The position numbers were made by a program, and so were the translations under genes. From Nannocystis bainbridge (GTDB lineage: Bacteria; Myxococcota_A; Polyangia; Nannocystales; Nannocystaceae), in assembly GCF_028368995.1 (NCBI RefSeq), contig NZ_JAQNDL010000002.1:865724-929723 (forward strand): a DNA stretch of 64,000 nt. The letters are read 5' to 3'. The notes beneath the pieces are model-generated. The model saw nothing but the letters and a program-made list of their open reading frames with translations. It ran no database searches and was not told where the DNA came from. Shown piece after piece: positions 8,770-16,182 of the stretch; position 1 is the stretch's first letter; the number at the start of each line of letters is the position of its first letter.

Positions 8770-9002
8770 GCACCCTCCGCGTGCTTCAACGACTCGCTGT
8801 TCGTGCACTCGCGCGGCAGCTCGCACAGCAATGCATCGATGATTCGCAGGCGCTCCTGGCGATCAACCGGGGGCTTGTCCGTGCGTCTCACGTGCGGGGC
8901 GTCAGCCGATGCACCTTCGCTGGCTTCACTGCCGCCAACGAGCCGTGGGCGCAACAGTTGCCGCTCGCTGAACGCGCCTCCGAGATGGAGACGCAGCAGT
9001 GA
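8766..9002 (+). CDS. Hypothetical small protein
   Basis: A 78-residue helical protein beginning at GTG in a GTGA overlap with the preceding gene. The N-terminal part (RVLQRLAVRALARQLAQQC) is amphipathic. There are no cofactor motifs or membrane segments. Its TGA again overlaps a GTG (8999). No family is recognised. It is accepted mainly because of the perfect chain of overlapping starts and stops. Confidence 0.5.
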   Translation: MSTLRVLQRLAVRALARQLAQQCIDDSQALLAINRGLVRASHVRGVSRCTFAGFTAANEPWAQQLPLAERASEMETQQ

Positions 9003-10009
9003 ACTGTCAGGGGAACGCCGCCCTGCCCATGGGGGGTCGCTGGCGTGACGGCGGGGAGAGACCCGCAACCCTTCCCCGATTTTGTGGACGGCACGCGGGC
9101 GTGCCGGGAGTGATGATGCGTGGACGCTCTACAAGTTCTGGCGAGCCTAACGCGCCGCCAACGAATTGCGCTGGTGCGTCTCTATCAGCGCCTCTACTGG
9201 CCGACACGACGACACCTGCCCAAGCTCGTCGCCTACGGCCTGGTCTTGGCCGGCGAACCAGCAACCCTCACCTCCAAGGGCCGGACCCTCGCGCGTTCGA
9301 TCCTGAAGAGTGCCGGCGGTTCGAGGTCTATCTAACCGCCGGCGCCGTCGCTCAGCAGGGCCTCGTCGCTGCTCGCGAGCTGCACGGGATCCGTCCCGAG
9401 CGCTGGGCGGACCTGGGCACTGGGGCCGGCGTCTTCGGCCAGCACGCTCGGCACGTGTGGCCCGCTGCCAAGAGCTGCGGCTTCGAGATCCGTAAGGCTG
9501 AGTCCTTCGCTGGACGCCACTATGACAGCTTCGTCGCCGACGACTACTTCGGCGCCGCGGCGCGCGGGGCCCTGAAGCGCTACCGGCCCCAGTTGGTGGT
9601 CAGCAACCCCCCATACACGAAAGCCCGCGAGACGCTCGCGCTGGGCCTCGATGTCGTCGAGCCGATGGGCCACGTCCTCCTCCTCCTCCGCAGCACGTTC
9701 GGCGGCAGCGAGGCTGACGACGAGCAGCTGCGGCGCTCGCCACCGGTTGACGAGTGGTCCATCCCTGGCCGGCTGAAGCTGAAGCGAGGGCACGGCCGCA
9801 CAGGCAGGCCGCTCGGCGGCGACTTCGTGGGACACATCTTCCTGCTCTTCCAGCAGGGCCGCCAGGTGACGGCGCCGGTCTGGTCGCGCCGTCTGCTGCC
9901 GCCGCTTCCGTCAGCGTGGCTCGGCTGGTCGGTGCGCCCTGGTGATGAGGCGTTCACCGCGCCTCTCCCTCACGAATTCTGGCCGCTCAAGGAGAACCGT
10001 CATGGCTGA
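8999..10009 (+). CDS. Class I SAM-dependent DNA methyltransferase-like protein (N-terminus uncertain)
   Basis: The core from about 9285 onward has motif I ADLGTGAGVFG and motif IV VVSNPPYTKA, the N-P-P-Y signature of N6-adenine and related amino-methyltransferases, plus downstream VVEPMGHVLLLL and FVGHIFLLF strands. No standard start codon exists in this frame between 9119 and 9457. The frame must therefore begin at GTG 8999 or ATG 9113/9116, although the first ~95 residues read as non-coding, or translation must enter by frameshift from the winged-helix frame at 9120. No restriction endonuclease is adjacent. The end overlaps the next ATG by 8 nt. Confidence 0.65.
   Translation: MNCQGNAALPMGGRWRDGGERPATLPRFCGRHAGVPGVMMRGRSTSSGEPNAPPTNCAGASLSAPLLADTTTPAQARRLRPGLGRRTSNPHLQGPDPRAFDPEECRRFEVYLTAGAVAQQGLVAARELHGIRPERWADLGTGAGVFGQHARHVWPAAKSCGFEIRKAESFAGRHYDSFVADDYFGAAARGALKRYRPQLVVSNPPYTKARETLALGLDVVEPMGHVLLLLRSTFGGSEADDEQLRRSPPVDEWSIPGRLKLKRGHGRTGRPLGGDFVGHIFLLFQQGRQVTAPVWSRRLLPPLPSAWLGWSVRPGDEAFTAPLPHEFWPLKENRHG
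9120..9335 (+). CDS. Winged-helix-like small protein
   Basis: A 71-residue frame with the feel of a compact winged helix: LTRRQRIALVRLYQRLYW, then KLVAYGLVLAG, then LTSKGRTLARSIL, the last being the LTxxGRxLA wing typical of MarR-like or phage helix-turn-helix proteins. The start is GTG at 9120 with GGGAG about ten bases upstream. It overlaps the 5' part of the methyltransferase frame (8999-10009), and there its codons look better than those of the methyltransferase frame. It may be an independent DNA-binding protein, or the true N-terminal domain of the methyltransferase split off by a frameshift near 9290-9330. Confidence 0.5.
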   Translation: MDALQVLASLTRRQRIALVRLYQRLYWPTRRHLPKLVAYGLVLAGEPATLTSKGRTLARSILKSAGGSRSI

Positions 10010-10520
10010 GATGGATCGCCAGTTGTTCGGCGCAACGGATCGGGAGAACCAGAAGTTGAGCGCCACCGCCCGGCTGCTGCTGGCGCTGCTCTGGACGTAT
10101 GCCGACCTCGACGACGCCAAGGCCTATCGAAAATCACGCGGTCAACCGATCCGCCAGGCGCCCAAAGTCGAGGTCCGCCGCCTGGAGGAGGCCGCCTCGC
10201 TCCTGGGCTTCGAGCTCGAGACGATCCGTCGCGCGCTCGATCGGCAGCTCGGTCCCGCCGGATGGGTCCTCCGCACGAAGGACTCACGCTTTTTAGCGCT
10301 GCTCGACCGCGAGCACCGTGACGCCTATCTTGCGGCGAAACACCCATTCGCACCTGTCGTCAAGCGCGATTTGGGAGCAGATCCCGGACAACGATCCGCG
10401 GTAGATCCCGGACAACGATCCGCAGATCCCGGACAGCGATCCGGGATCTGCGGGATGGTTGTCCGCGAGATCCCGGATAACCATCCGCTCCATCCTTTAA
10501 GGGTCCCAATTGGGTCTTGA
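10002..10520 (+). CDS. Small helical protein with repeat-encoded tail, possible replication or DNA-binding protein
   Basis: A 172-residue protein starting at ATG 10002 with AAGGAG eight bases upstream. Residues 1-125 are predicted helical with a possible helix-turn-helix (VRRLEEAASLLGFELETIRRALDRQ) and an aromatic LLALLWTYADLDD segment. The C-terminal tail is encoded by DNA repeats (DPGQRSA, DPGQRSA, DPGQRSG) that also form a strong palindrome, so the tail may be a by-product of a cis-acting array rather than a functional domain. No family is recognised. The combination of a small DNA-binding-like protein and adjacent direct repeats is reminiscent of plasmid Rep or partition genes, but that is speculative. 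Confidence 0.6.
   Translation: MAEMDRQLFGATDRENQKLSATARLLLALLWTYADLDDAKAYRKSRGQPIRQAPKVEVRRLEEAASLLGFELETIRRALDRQLGPAGWVLRTKDSRFLALLDREHRDAYLAAKHPFAPVVKRDLGADPGQRSAVDPGQRSADPGQRSGICGMVVREIPDNHPLHPLRVPIGS
10379..10490. repeat. Iteron-like array with long palindrome
   Basis: The unit GATCCCGGACAACGATCCGC occurs about four times in direct orientation (starting near 10379, 10404, 10426 and 10469, the last two diverged) and once inverted. A perfect 14-bp inverted repeat (10420-10433 and 10440-10453, six-base loop) sits at its centre. It extends imperfectly to about 22 bp per arm (ACAAC...). Confidence 0.75.
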
Positions 10521-10945
10521 GGGTGGGTCCCTTGTATGTTCCTCGCACGAGGTGAGCCCGACGCGGCGAAGCCTCCAGAACTTCGGGGAGGCCGAGGGTC
10601 CCTGGGGCTTCGAGCCCGGTAGCGAGTGTGGTCCCCCGAAGTTCGATCTCGATTTTTCTTGGATGATTGTGGGGCTGCGGACTCAAATCGGCCCCACCGC
10701 TGCCGGGTTCGTAAGCTGTCGTACCGCCGTTTCTTCCTTCGCAGGGCGAGACTTCTCGGAGGACTTCGAGAGGCCGTGGGTCCCTGGGGCAGCGAGCCCG
10801 CGCGTGAGACGAGGCCCCGAAGTTCGAGTTTGACCTCAAGAGCCCGGACAACTGCATGAGCGTCAGCCAGCTCGAATCCTACAAGGGTGGGCGGTAGGTC
10901 AAGCGAAGCAACGAGCAGGACAGCCACGGAAGGGAAGAACGACAC
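10521..10945. other. Non-coding region upstream of IS110-family transposase, with two ~95-bp diverged direct repeats
   Basis: No gene is seen. Two related blocks lie at about 10566-10662 and 10746-10839, sharing GGGTCCCTGGGGC, CGAGCCCG and CCCCGAAGTTCGA. Part of this stretch probably belongs to the left non-coding end of the IS110 element, where IS110-group elements encode their bridge RNA. Confidence 0.55.
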
Positions 10946-11925
10946 ATGAAGCGCGTGTACTTCATCGGGATCGATGTCGGGAAGGACAGGTTGGACGTCG
11001 CCGTCAAGGCGGTGGACCCGAGCCAAGCCTCGCAGCCGACGAAGCGAGCTCACCAGGCATGGGCGTCGGCCAACAACGAAGCAGGGATCGAGGCGCTGAT
11101 CGAGCGCCTCCAGCAGCTCGATCCCGTCCTCATCGTGCTCGAGGCGAGTGGAGGCTACGAGCGGCGTGCGTACCTCGCGATGCGACAGGCAGGCCTTCGC
11201 GCTGCGTTGGTGCAGCCCAACCATGCCCGGGCGTTTGCCCGTTCGATGGGGCTCCTGGCGAAGACCGACAAGATCGACGCCCTGATGCTGGCGTACTTCG
11301 CCGAGGTGCGACGACCCGAGCCGGCGATGTTGCCGACCGAGAACCAGAGCAAGATCGCGGACCTCCGAGGGGTGCGCAGCGACCTCGTCGACACCCGCAC
11401 CGCCTACAACAACCGCCTGAAGACGGCGAGCGAGACGACCCGAAGGCACCTTCAGCCGCTCCTGGAGGAGCTGGAGAAGTCGATCGCCAGCGTCGAGGCC
11501 GAGCTCAAGCAAGCGGTCGAGGGCAACCCCGACGACGCCAAGCGAGCTGCGCTCCTGCGAACGGCACCGGGGATCGGGCCGATCATCGCCGCCACGCTCG
11601 TCGGGGAGCTCCCGGAGCTCGGTCGCCTGGGCCGCCGCGAGATCAGTGCCCTCGTCGGCGTCGCTCCGATGAACCGCGACAGCGGCCGCCAGCACGGCAA
11701 GCGCTCCGTCAAGGGTGGCCGCAACGAAGTCCGCGACAAGCTTTACATGGGCGCTGTGAGCGCGGCGAAGTGGAATCCGCCGATCCGGGCGCTCTACGAG
11801 CGCCTCACGGCCGCCGGGAAGCTCTACAAGGTCGTCATCACCGCCTGCATGCGCAAGCTGATCGTCATCCTCAACGCTATGGTCGCTCATGACAGGCCCT
11901 GGTCGAATCCGACTTGACGCCGCAA
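10540..11925 (+). mobile_element. IS110-family insertion sequence (ends approximate)
   Basis: The transposase gene and the structured non-coding region before it define the element. IS110 elements lack terminal inverted repeats and usually make no clear target duplication, so the ends cannot be fixed by inspection. The next gene starts inside the 3' end of the transposase gene, which suggests that the insertion replaced or supplied its start. Confidence 0.5.
10946..11917 (+). CDS. IS110-family transposase
   Basis: This 323-residue protein has the DEDD RuvC-like N-terminal domain: FIGIDVGKDRLDVAV supplies the first Asp, VLEASGGYERR the Glu, and KTDKIDALMLAYF the last Asp pair. A coiled region follows, and the C-terminal Transposase_20 domain has LRTAPGIGPIIAATLVGEL and VAPMNRDSGRQHGKR, where the conserved Ser lies. 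Both domains are complete, so the enzyme may be active. The family uses a bridge RNA to choose target and donor DNA. AAGGGAAG lies upstream of the ATG. The last 29 nt overlap the next gene. Confidence 0.95.
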   Translation: MKRVYFIGIDVGKDRLDVAVKAVDPSQASQPTKRAHQAWASANNEAGIEALIERLQQLDPVLIVLEASGGYERRAYLAMRQAGLRAALVQPNHARAFARSMGLLAKTDKIDALMLAYFAEVRRPEPAMLPTENQSKIADLRGVRSDLVDTRTAYNNRLKTASETTRRHLQPLLEELEKSIASVEAELKQAVEGNPDDAKRAALLRTAPGIGPIIAATLVGELPELGRLGRREISALVGVAPMNRDSGRQHGKRSVKGGRNEVRDKLYMGAVSAAKWNPPIRALYERLTAAGKLYKVVITACMRKLIVILNAMVAHDRPWSNPT

Positions 11926-12797
11926 CACAACTGCTCGCGCCCGCGCCCTCTCAGAGCTCCGCTTCCGATCTTTTCTCTATCGCTTTGGAGATCGTCTCGC
12001 GGGCGGTCCCGCCGCCGGGGGCTGCTGCGATCGCGCCGACTCGGCGCGGGTTGCGTCATCTCGTCGAACTCCTGGCGGAGGGCGAGCCGGCCGCCCGCAT
12101 CGAGGCCGTGCTCTCAGATGCACCTGCCGTCGTCGCGGAGGTCAACCCGAAGGCCGCGGAGTTCTACGGTCCCGAGATGTTCGTCGGCGAACGCTGGTCG
12201 CGTTGGTGCAACGATCAGGCGCGGCTTGCAGCGAAGCGTCAGGGCCCAGCGTTGGCGCAGCGGACAGCCCCTGCCTGCATCGAACCTGCTCGCGTGGATG
12301 AGCGCGCCGAGGTCCGGAAGCTCCTCTCGCTCGTCGAGACTCCTCGTGCGCCCAACCTGTGGGAGCAGACCCAAGCATCGAGCTTGCCCGCGCACCAGCG
12401 AGCGCTCCTGTTTGCGCCTGATGCCGCACGCGATGCAGCTCGGCGCCTTGAGCAACACGCAACGTCGCAAGGACGCGAGCTAGCGCTGGACGAACTCCGA
12501 GCGGCGCTCGCCGCGGTCGCACCGACACTGGAGCCGCCACGACGCCGGACGAGCGAGGACCTCGAGCGCGAGGAAGAGCTCGAACTTGCCGAGCGAGCGA
12601 CCGAGCACCAGCGCCGTACCCAGCAGCTCGCGGCGCTCGACGAGGTCGCCCGCCGCGACCCCGCCCAAGCGGTTCTGCTTTTCCGTTCGCTGCTCGCACG
12701 CGGCGACCTCGACGACGTCGAGCAACGACTCGTCGAGCAACGACTCTCGCAACTCTTGCAGCGGCAAGTCGCCGCTGCGGAGGACGACTCACGATGA
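11889..12797 (+). CDS. Hypothetical helical protein, partner of ParB-like gene
   Basis: A 302-residue soluble protein, mostly charged helix. Residues 215-300 (RTSEDLEREEELELAERAT, LDEVARRDPAQAVLLFRSLL) look coiled-coil. The N-terminal part holds EVNPKAAEFYGPEMF and WSRWCNDQARLAAKRQ. No family is recognised. The predicted start lies within the IS110 transposase gene, so the native N-terminus may have been altered by insertion. It ends in an ATGA overlap with the ParB-like gene, so the two are translationally coupled and probably act together. Confidence 0.65.
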   Translation: MTGPGRIRLDAATQLLAPAPSQSSASDLFSIALEIVSRAVPPPGAAAIAPTRRGLRHLVELLAEGEPAARIEAVLSDAPAVVAEVNPKAAEFYGPEMFVGERWSRWCNDQARLAAKRQGPALAQRTAPACIEPARVDERAEVRKLLSLVETPRAPNLWEQTQASSLPAHQRALLFAPDAARDAARRLEQHATSQGRELALDELRAALAAVAPTLEPPRRRTSEDLEREEELELAERATEHQRRTQQLAALDEVARRDPAQAVLLFRSLLARGDLDDVEQRLVEQRLSQLLQRQVAAAEDDSR

Positions 12798-14827
12798 CAC
12801 GGCGGCGTCAGCTAAGCATTGACGACCTGCTCGAAGGGACAGACATGGCGAGCAAGAGTACCAAGAAGGCACCGACAAATCGGGCTGCAGCGACTGCGGC
12901 CAAGCCCGCCCAGGCGGGCAAACCCAAGTCAGCGAAGCCGACCAAGGCCGCGGCGAAGGTCGCCGAGGAGGAGGCGGCTTCAGCCATCGCGCCCAGCTGG
13001 TGCTACGCGGCAGCGGTTGCGTGCGACCTCGTGCTGCGTGATCTCGAATGGCAGGCAACGCGCCGGGCCAAGTCGCTGCCGCGATGGGAGGATGGTGGCG
13101 TCGTCCCGTGCTTCCTCGCCGTGTTGGTGCGCGAGGGGCCTGGCGTGCTGGAGCGCGTGCACGAGCTGCTGCCGAGCTGCCCGCGGGACTGGCGTGGGTG
13201 GGCCGCCGAACGGGACGCGCTGTTCGAGAAGGCCGGCGTGGTCCTCGACTTCCGCAAGCTGGCCGACCGTCAGGTCGTCCAGGTGAGCCCGCATCACATC
13301 GAGCTCGCCACCGACCCGAAACATTCGATGTTCGACCGGCGCGCCCTCCTGCCGCCCGACCGCGGCTTGGCGGAGTCGATCAAGGCCGTGGGCGAGGTCG
13401 TCGAGGTCCTGCAACTGACGCCGCACGAGGACGAGGACGGCACGACCAGGCTGTACTCGGGGAGCGGGAGTCGGCGCACGCAGGCGACCCGCCTGGCGAA
13501 CCGCCTCCTGCTCGAGGAGTGGATGCAGCAGGTTCGCCGCACCAACGACGGGAAGCGCGCGACGCTGGCGCCGCCGGTGTTGATTCGGACGGTTCACGCG
13601 ATGGTCCGGCGAGAAGGCAAGGCGCGCACGGTGGCCGCGGTGGTGGCCAACCAGATGCGGCTCGAGGAGGATCTGATCCGCGAGGCGGACGGCGTCGAGC
13701 AGCTGCTCGCCGCCGGCTACCGCCTCGAGGACGTTGCAGCTCGCACGGGTAAGAGCCTCCGCACCGTGACGAACCTGCACAGCCTGAACAAGCTCGCGGC
13801 CGAACTGCGCGACGAGGTGACGCAGGGGAAGCTGCCGGCGGTGGTGGCGTACAGGCTGGCCATGGAGCCGTCGAAGAAACGTCAAGTCGAGGCGGCGCGC
13901 GCGACCGACTCCTACAAGACCGGCGGTCCCCGCTGCCAGGCGATCGATTGCTATCTCGCTGGGCAACCGTTGCCCGTGGTGGCGCCCAAGAAGCCGACGA
14001 TGGCCAGCCGGACCATCCACGCGGCCGCGGAACGCCTCGCTGCCGCCTCGCTGCCGGCCGAGCTCGGGCCGTTCGTGCTGATGGCCAAGGCCATGGCCGG
14101 CGACCACGATGCGATGGCGGCCCTACCGCCGCAGATCCGTGGCGCCTTCGTGGATCCGGCGAAGCAGGCGAAACAGCGGCTGCGGTGGCAGGAAGCGGGC
14201 TTCGACGAGACCTCGCAGATGGCGTGGATGGCGGCGAGCGACGAGATCGGCCCCGAGCAAGCGAAACGCCTGCAGGGGGTTGGGGCGCTGCCCGAACACC
14301 TGAACCTATCGCCCACGGTTCACCTGCTCGACGAGGTCGAGGAGGAGTCCTGGGGCCTCGCCAGCGACACGGTCACGCTCGGGAGCCTGCTCGACGACTT
14401 CATCATCAATGAGGCGCAAGTCGCAGCCGATGCTGGTCGCGACGGGCAACGCGTCACGACATACGCGGAGCATGAGGAGCTTCGCTGGAGTCGGCGAGGG
14501 TTCACGAGCGAGGAAACGGCCTCGTGGCGCCAGGCGACGCAGACGCCCAGCCTCGAGTCGGGCTGCTCGAGCGAGATGGCCGCCGCGTTGCGCGACTCGG
14601 GCGTCACGCCCGCGATGCTGCTGCTGGCTCCGACGGGCGACCTCTTGGGGAAGTACGTTGCAAGCTGGGACTTCGAGACCAACGAGCGACTCAGTCTGGG
14701 TCTGTTCGTGATGGAGGCCGGTCTCGAAGTCGCCGAGGTCCTGAAAGATGCCGCCTCCAGCGACCAGCGCTTCGCTACCGGCGGCGAAGCGCTGGCGCTC
14801 CTGGAAGCGGAGGACGCGGCCGAATAG
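12794..14827 (+). CDS. ParB/Spo0J-like partition or nucleoid protein
   Basis: In this 677-residue protein, residues ~155-330 carry a diverged ParB N-terminal domain (VVQVSPHHIELATDP, SIKAVGEVVEVLQL, LYSGSGSRRTQATRLANRL). It is followed by the KorB-like helix-turn-helix (MRLEEDLIREADGVEQLLA, YRLEDVAARTGKSLRTVTN). The N-terminal 60 residues are a Lys/Ala/Pro-rich tail. The C-terminal 350 residues are acidic and unlike known ParB proteins. Canonical ParB proteins are about 300 residues, so this is twice the normal length. No ParA ATPase gene is present in the island. DNA binding, perhaps to the island's own repeats, is the likeliest role. Confidence 0.7.
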   Translation: MTRRRQLSIDDLLEGTDMASKSTKKAPTNRAAATAAKPAQAGKPKSAKPTKAAAKVAEEEAASAIAPSWCYAAAVACDLVLRDLEWQATRRAKSLPRWEDGGVVPCFLAVLVREGPGVLERVHELLPSCPRDWRGWAAERDALFEKAGVVLDFRKLADRQVVQVSPHHIELATDPKHSMFDRRALLPPDRGLAESIKAVGEVVEVLQLTPHEDEDGTTRLYSGSGSRRTQATRLANRLLLEEWMQQVRRTNDGKRATLAPPVLIRTVHAMVRREGKARTVAAVVANQMRLEEDLIREADGVEQLLAAGYRLEDVAARTGKSLRTVTNLHSLNKLAAELRDEVTQGKLPAVVAYRLAMEPSKKRQVEAARATDSYKTGGPRCQAIDCYLAGQPLPVVAPKKPTMASRTIHAAAERLAAASLPAELGPFVLMAKAMAGDHDAMAALPPQIRGAFVDPAKQAKQRLRWQEAGFDETSQMAWMAASDEIGPEQAKRLQGVGALPEHLNLSPTVHLLDEVEEESWGLASDTVTLGSLLDDFIINEAQVAADAGRDGQRVTTYAEHEELRWSRRGFTSEETASWRQATQTPSLESGCSSEMAAALRDSGVTPAMLLLAPTGDLLGKYVASWDFETNERLSLGLFVMEAGLEVAEVLKDAASSDQRFATGGEALALLEAEDAAE

Positions 14828-14903
14828 GCGTAATGCCGGCGAAGGAAGCTGGCGCTGATGCACCAACGCAAACTGACGCTCGGCCCGATGGCGAGCGGAA
14901 TGG

Positions 14904-15266
14904 ATGGAAGACATGGAGTTGACGGAACAGGAGAAAATCTTCGCGCAGAGGCTGAAGGGGGATCCCAACGCCCACGCCTACTGCCTGCTCGCCGCGGTGC
15001 TGCAGGCGATCGCCAATCTCGCGGCATCTCTTGCGACGACCCAGCGACCACGGGCGCAGGTCCATGAGATCGTCGTGGCGTTAGTCGCCACCATGACGGC
15101 GCTCCAGGAGCGGCGTCAGGACTGGTCGGAACAGGCAGGGACGCTCGAGGCGCATCTGGGCGCTTTCATCAAGACGGTGCCGGATGACCTGAAACCCACC
15201 CTGGGCACGTACCTGGCGAAGATCCGCGAGGCGCGGGCGGTGGGCCCCGCAGAAGGCGAGGGGTGA
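14904..15266 (+). CDS. Hypothetical small protein
   Basis: A 120-residue soluble helical protein (EKIFAQRLKGDPNAHAYCLL, LQAIANLAASLA, HEIVVALVATMTALQERRQDW) with no recognised family. The start ATG at 14904 overlaps the end of a 29-codon frame (14833-14922) that could be a leader peptide. It follows the ParB-like gene by 76 bp in the same direction and may belong to its transcript. Confidence 0.55.
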   Translation: MEDMELTEQEKIFAQRLKGDPNAHAYCLLAAVLQAIANLAASLATTQRPRAQVHEIVVALVATMTALQERRQDWSEQAGTLEAHLGAFIKTVPDDLKPTLGTYLAKIREARAVGPAEGEG

Positions 15267-15430
15267 TGGCGCGACTCGAACAGCCGCAGAAGGGACGTCA
15301 CGTTCAGCTTTCAGAGAAGGCGCCGACTGGGGGACCGCCTCCGGAGGCAACCATGCCCTACCTGCCAATATCGCGTGAGACACGGCTCCTTCGGAATTCA
15401 GAGAGCAGGGCGAGACCGTGAATCGAGAAC

Positions 15431-15784
15431 ATGAGTCACCAAACCATCGAGAAGAGCGGTAACGGAGAGCAATCGAGTAGATCGGACGAGAGCACGGCAA
15501 GGCCGTTGGGCGCCGATACGGCGAGTCAGCAATCGTATAGTCCCGTCGAAGTTCTTGCTTCACCTACAGCGGGCCCGATCGCCAGGAGCGCCCTGCTGCG
15601 GAGCAGAGACAAGGAGCAATCGAGTCGGCGAGGCGAGAGCGCGTCGAGGTCGCCGGGTACCGATGCGGCGAGTCAGCAAGGGCGTAGTCCCGTCGAAATT
15701 CTTGCTGCGCTTGCGGCGATGCCGAGGCGCACTCGCGGGTGGAGTTCGGGCTCGAATCGGGCGAGGAAGGAGGCATGGATCTGA
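15431..15784 (+). CDS. Accessory leader ORF of the IS3 element with internal duplication
   Basis: A 117-residue Ser/Arg/Gly-rich, low-complexity protein. It consists largely of two related blocks encoded by 93-bp direct repeats (15467-15559 and 15614-15706) that lie in the same reading frame 49 codons apart (EQSSR..ES, GADTASQQ / GTDAASQQ, SPVEVLA / SPVEILA). Its TGA overlaps the ATG of orfA at 15784 (TGATG), which would couple their translation. Such an upstream ORF is not part of ordinary IS3 elements. It may be a regulatory leader or an incidental frame through repeat DNA. Confidence 0.45.
   Translation: MSHQTIEKSGNGEQSSRSDESTARPLGADTASQQSYSPVEVLASPTAGPIARSALLRSRDKEQSSRRGESASRSPGTDAASQQGRSPVEILAALAAMPRRTRGWSSGSNRARKEAWI
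15467..15706. repeat. Two 93-bp direct repeats in IS3 leader
   Basis: Copy A is 15467-15559 and copy B is 15614-15706, separated by 54 bp. They match in GAGCAATCGAGT at the start and TAGTCCCGTCGAA...TTCTTGCT at the end. Confidence 0.85.
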
Positions 15785-16182
15785 TGGCGACTCAAGCACG
15801 AGAGCCCGACCCCGAGACCGCCGAGAAGGCGACGCGTCGCAGCTTCACGCCGGCGTACAAGCGGAAGATCCTCGCGCAGACCGACCACGCGAGCGATGGG
15901 CAGATCGGCGCCATCCTGCGCAAGGAGGGCCTGTACAGCTCGCTGTTGTCGACCTGGAGGCGGCAGCGAGACGAGGGTACGCTGGGCGCGTTGAAGCCGA
16001 AGAAACGCGGACCGAAGCCGAAGCAGGACCCCGAGCAGAAGGAGCTGGAGCGCCTGCGCCGCCGTGTGGCGCAGCTCGAGCACAAGCTCGAGACGGCGGA
16101 GCTGATCATCGATGTCCAAAAAAAAGTCTCGCAATTGCTCGGGATCCCGCTCGCGACGATCGATCCGTCCGAGAAGCCCTGA
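15784..16182 (+). CDS. IS3-family transposase OrfA
   Basis: This 132-residue protein has a Transposase_8-type helix-turn-helix (RRSFTPAYKRKILAQTDHAS, GQIGAILRKEGLYSSLLSTW). A leucine-zipper-like coiled coil follows (EQKELERLRRRVAQLEHKLE), used for oligomerisation. A slippery run of eight A residues at 16118-16125 lies near the 3' end and allows -1 frameshifting into orfB. Alone it is a DNA-binding regulator, and as the OrfAB fusion it recognises the element ends. An in-frame ATG at 15775 is an alternative start. Confidence 0.9.
   Translation: MATQAREPDPETAEKATRRSFTPAYKRKILAQTDHASDGQIGAILRKEGLYSSLLSTWRRQRDEGTLGALKPKKRGPKPKQDPEQKELERLRRRVAQLEHKLETAELIIDVQKKVSQLLGIPLATIDPSEKP
16118..16125 (+). 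other. -1 ribosomal frameshift site (A8 run) of IS3 element
   Basis: Eight consecutive A residues are read as CAA AAA AAA in the orfA frame. Shifting back one base leads into the orfB frame (AGT CTC GCA). This is the standard arrangement for making the OrfAB transposase in the IS3 family. Confidence 0.8.
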
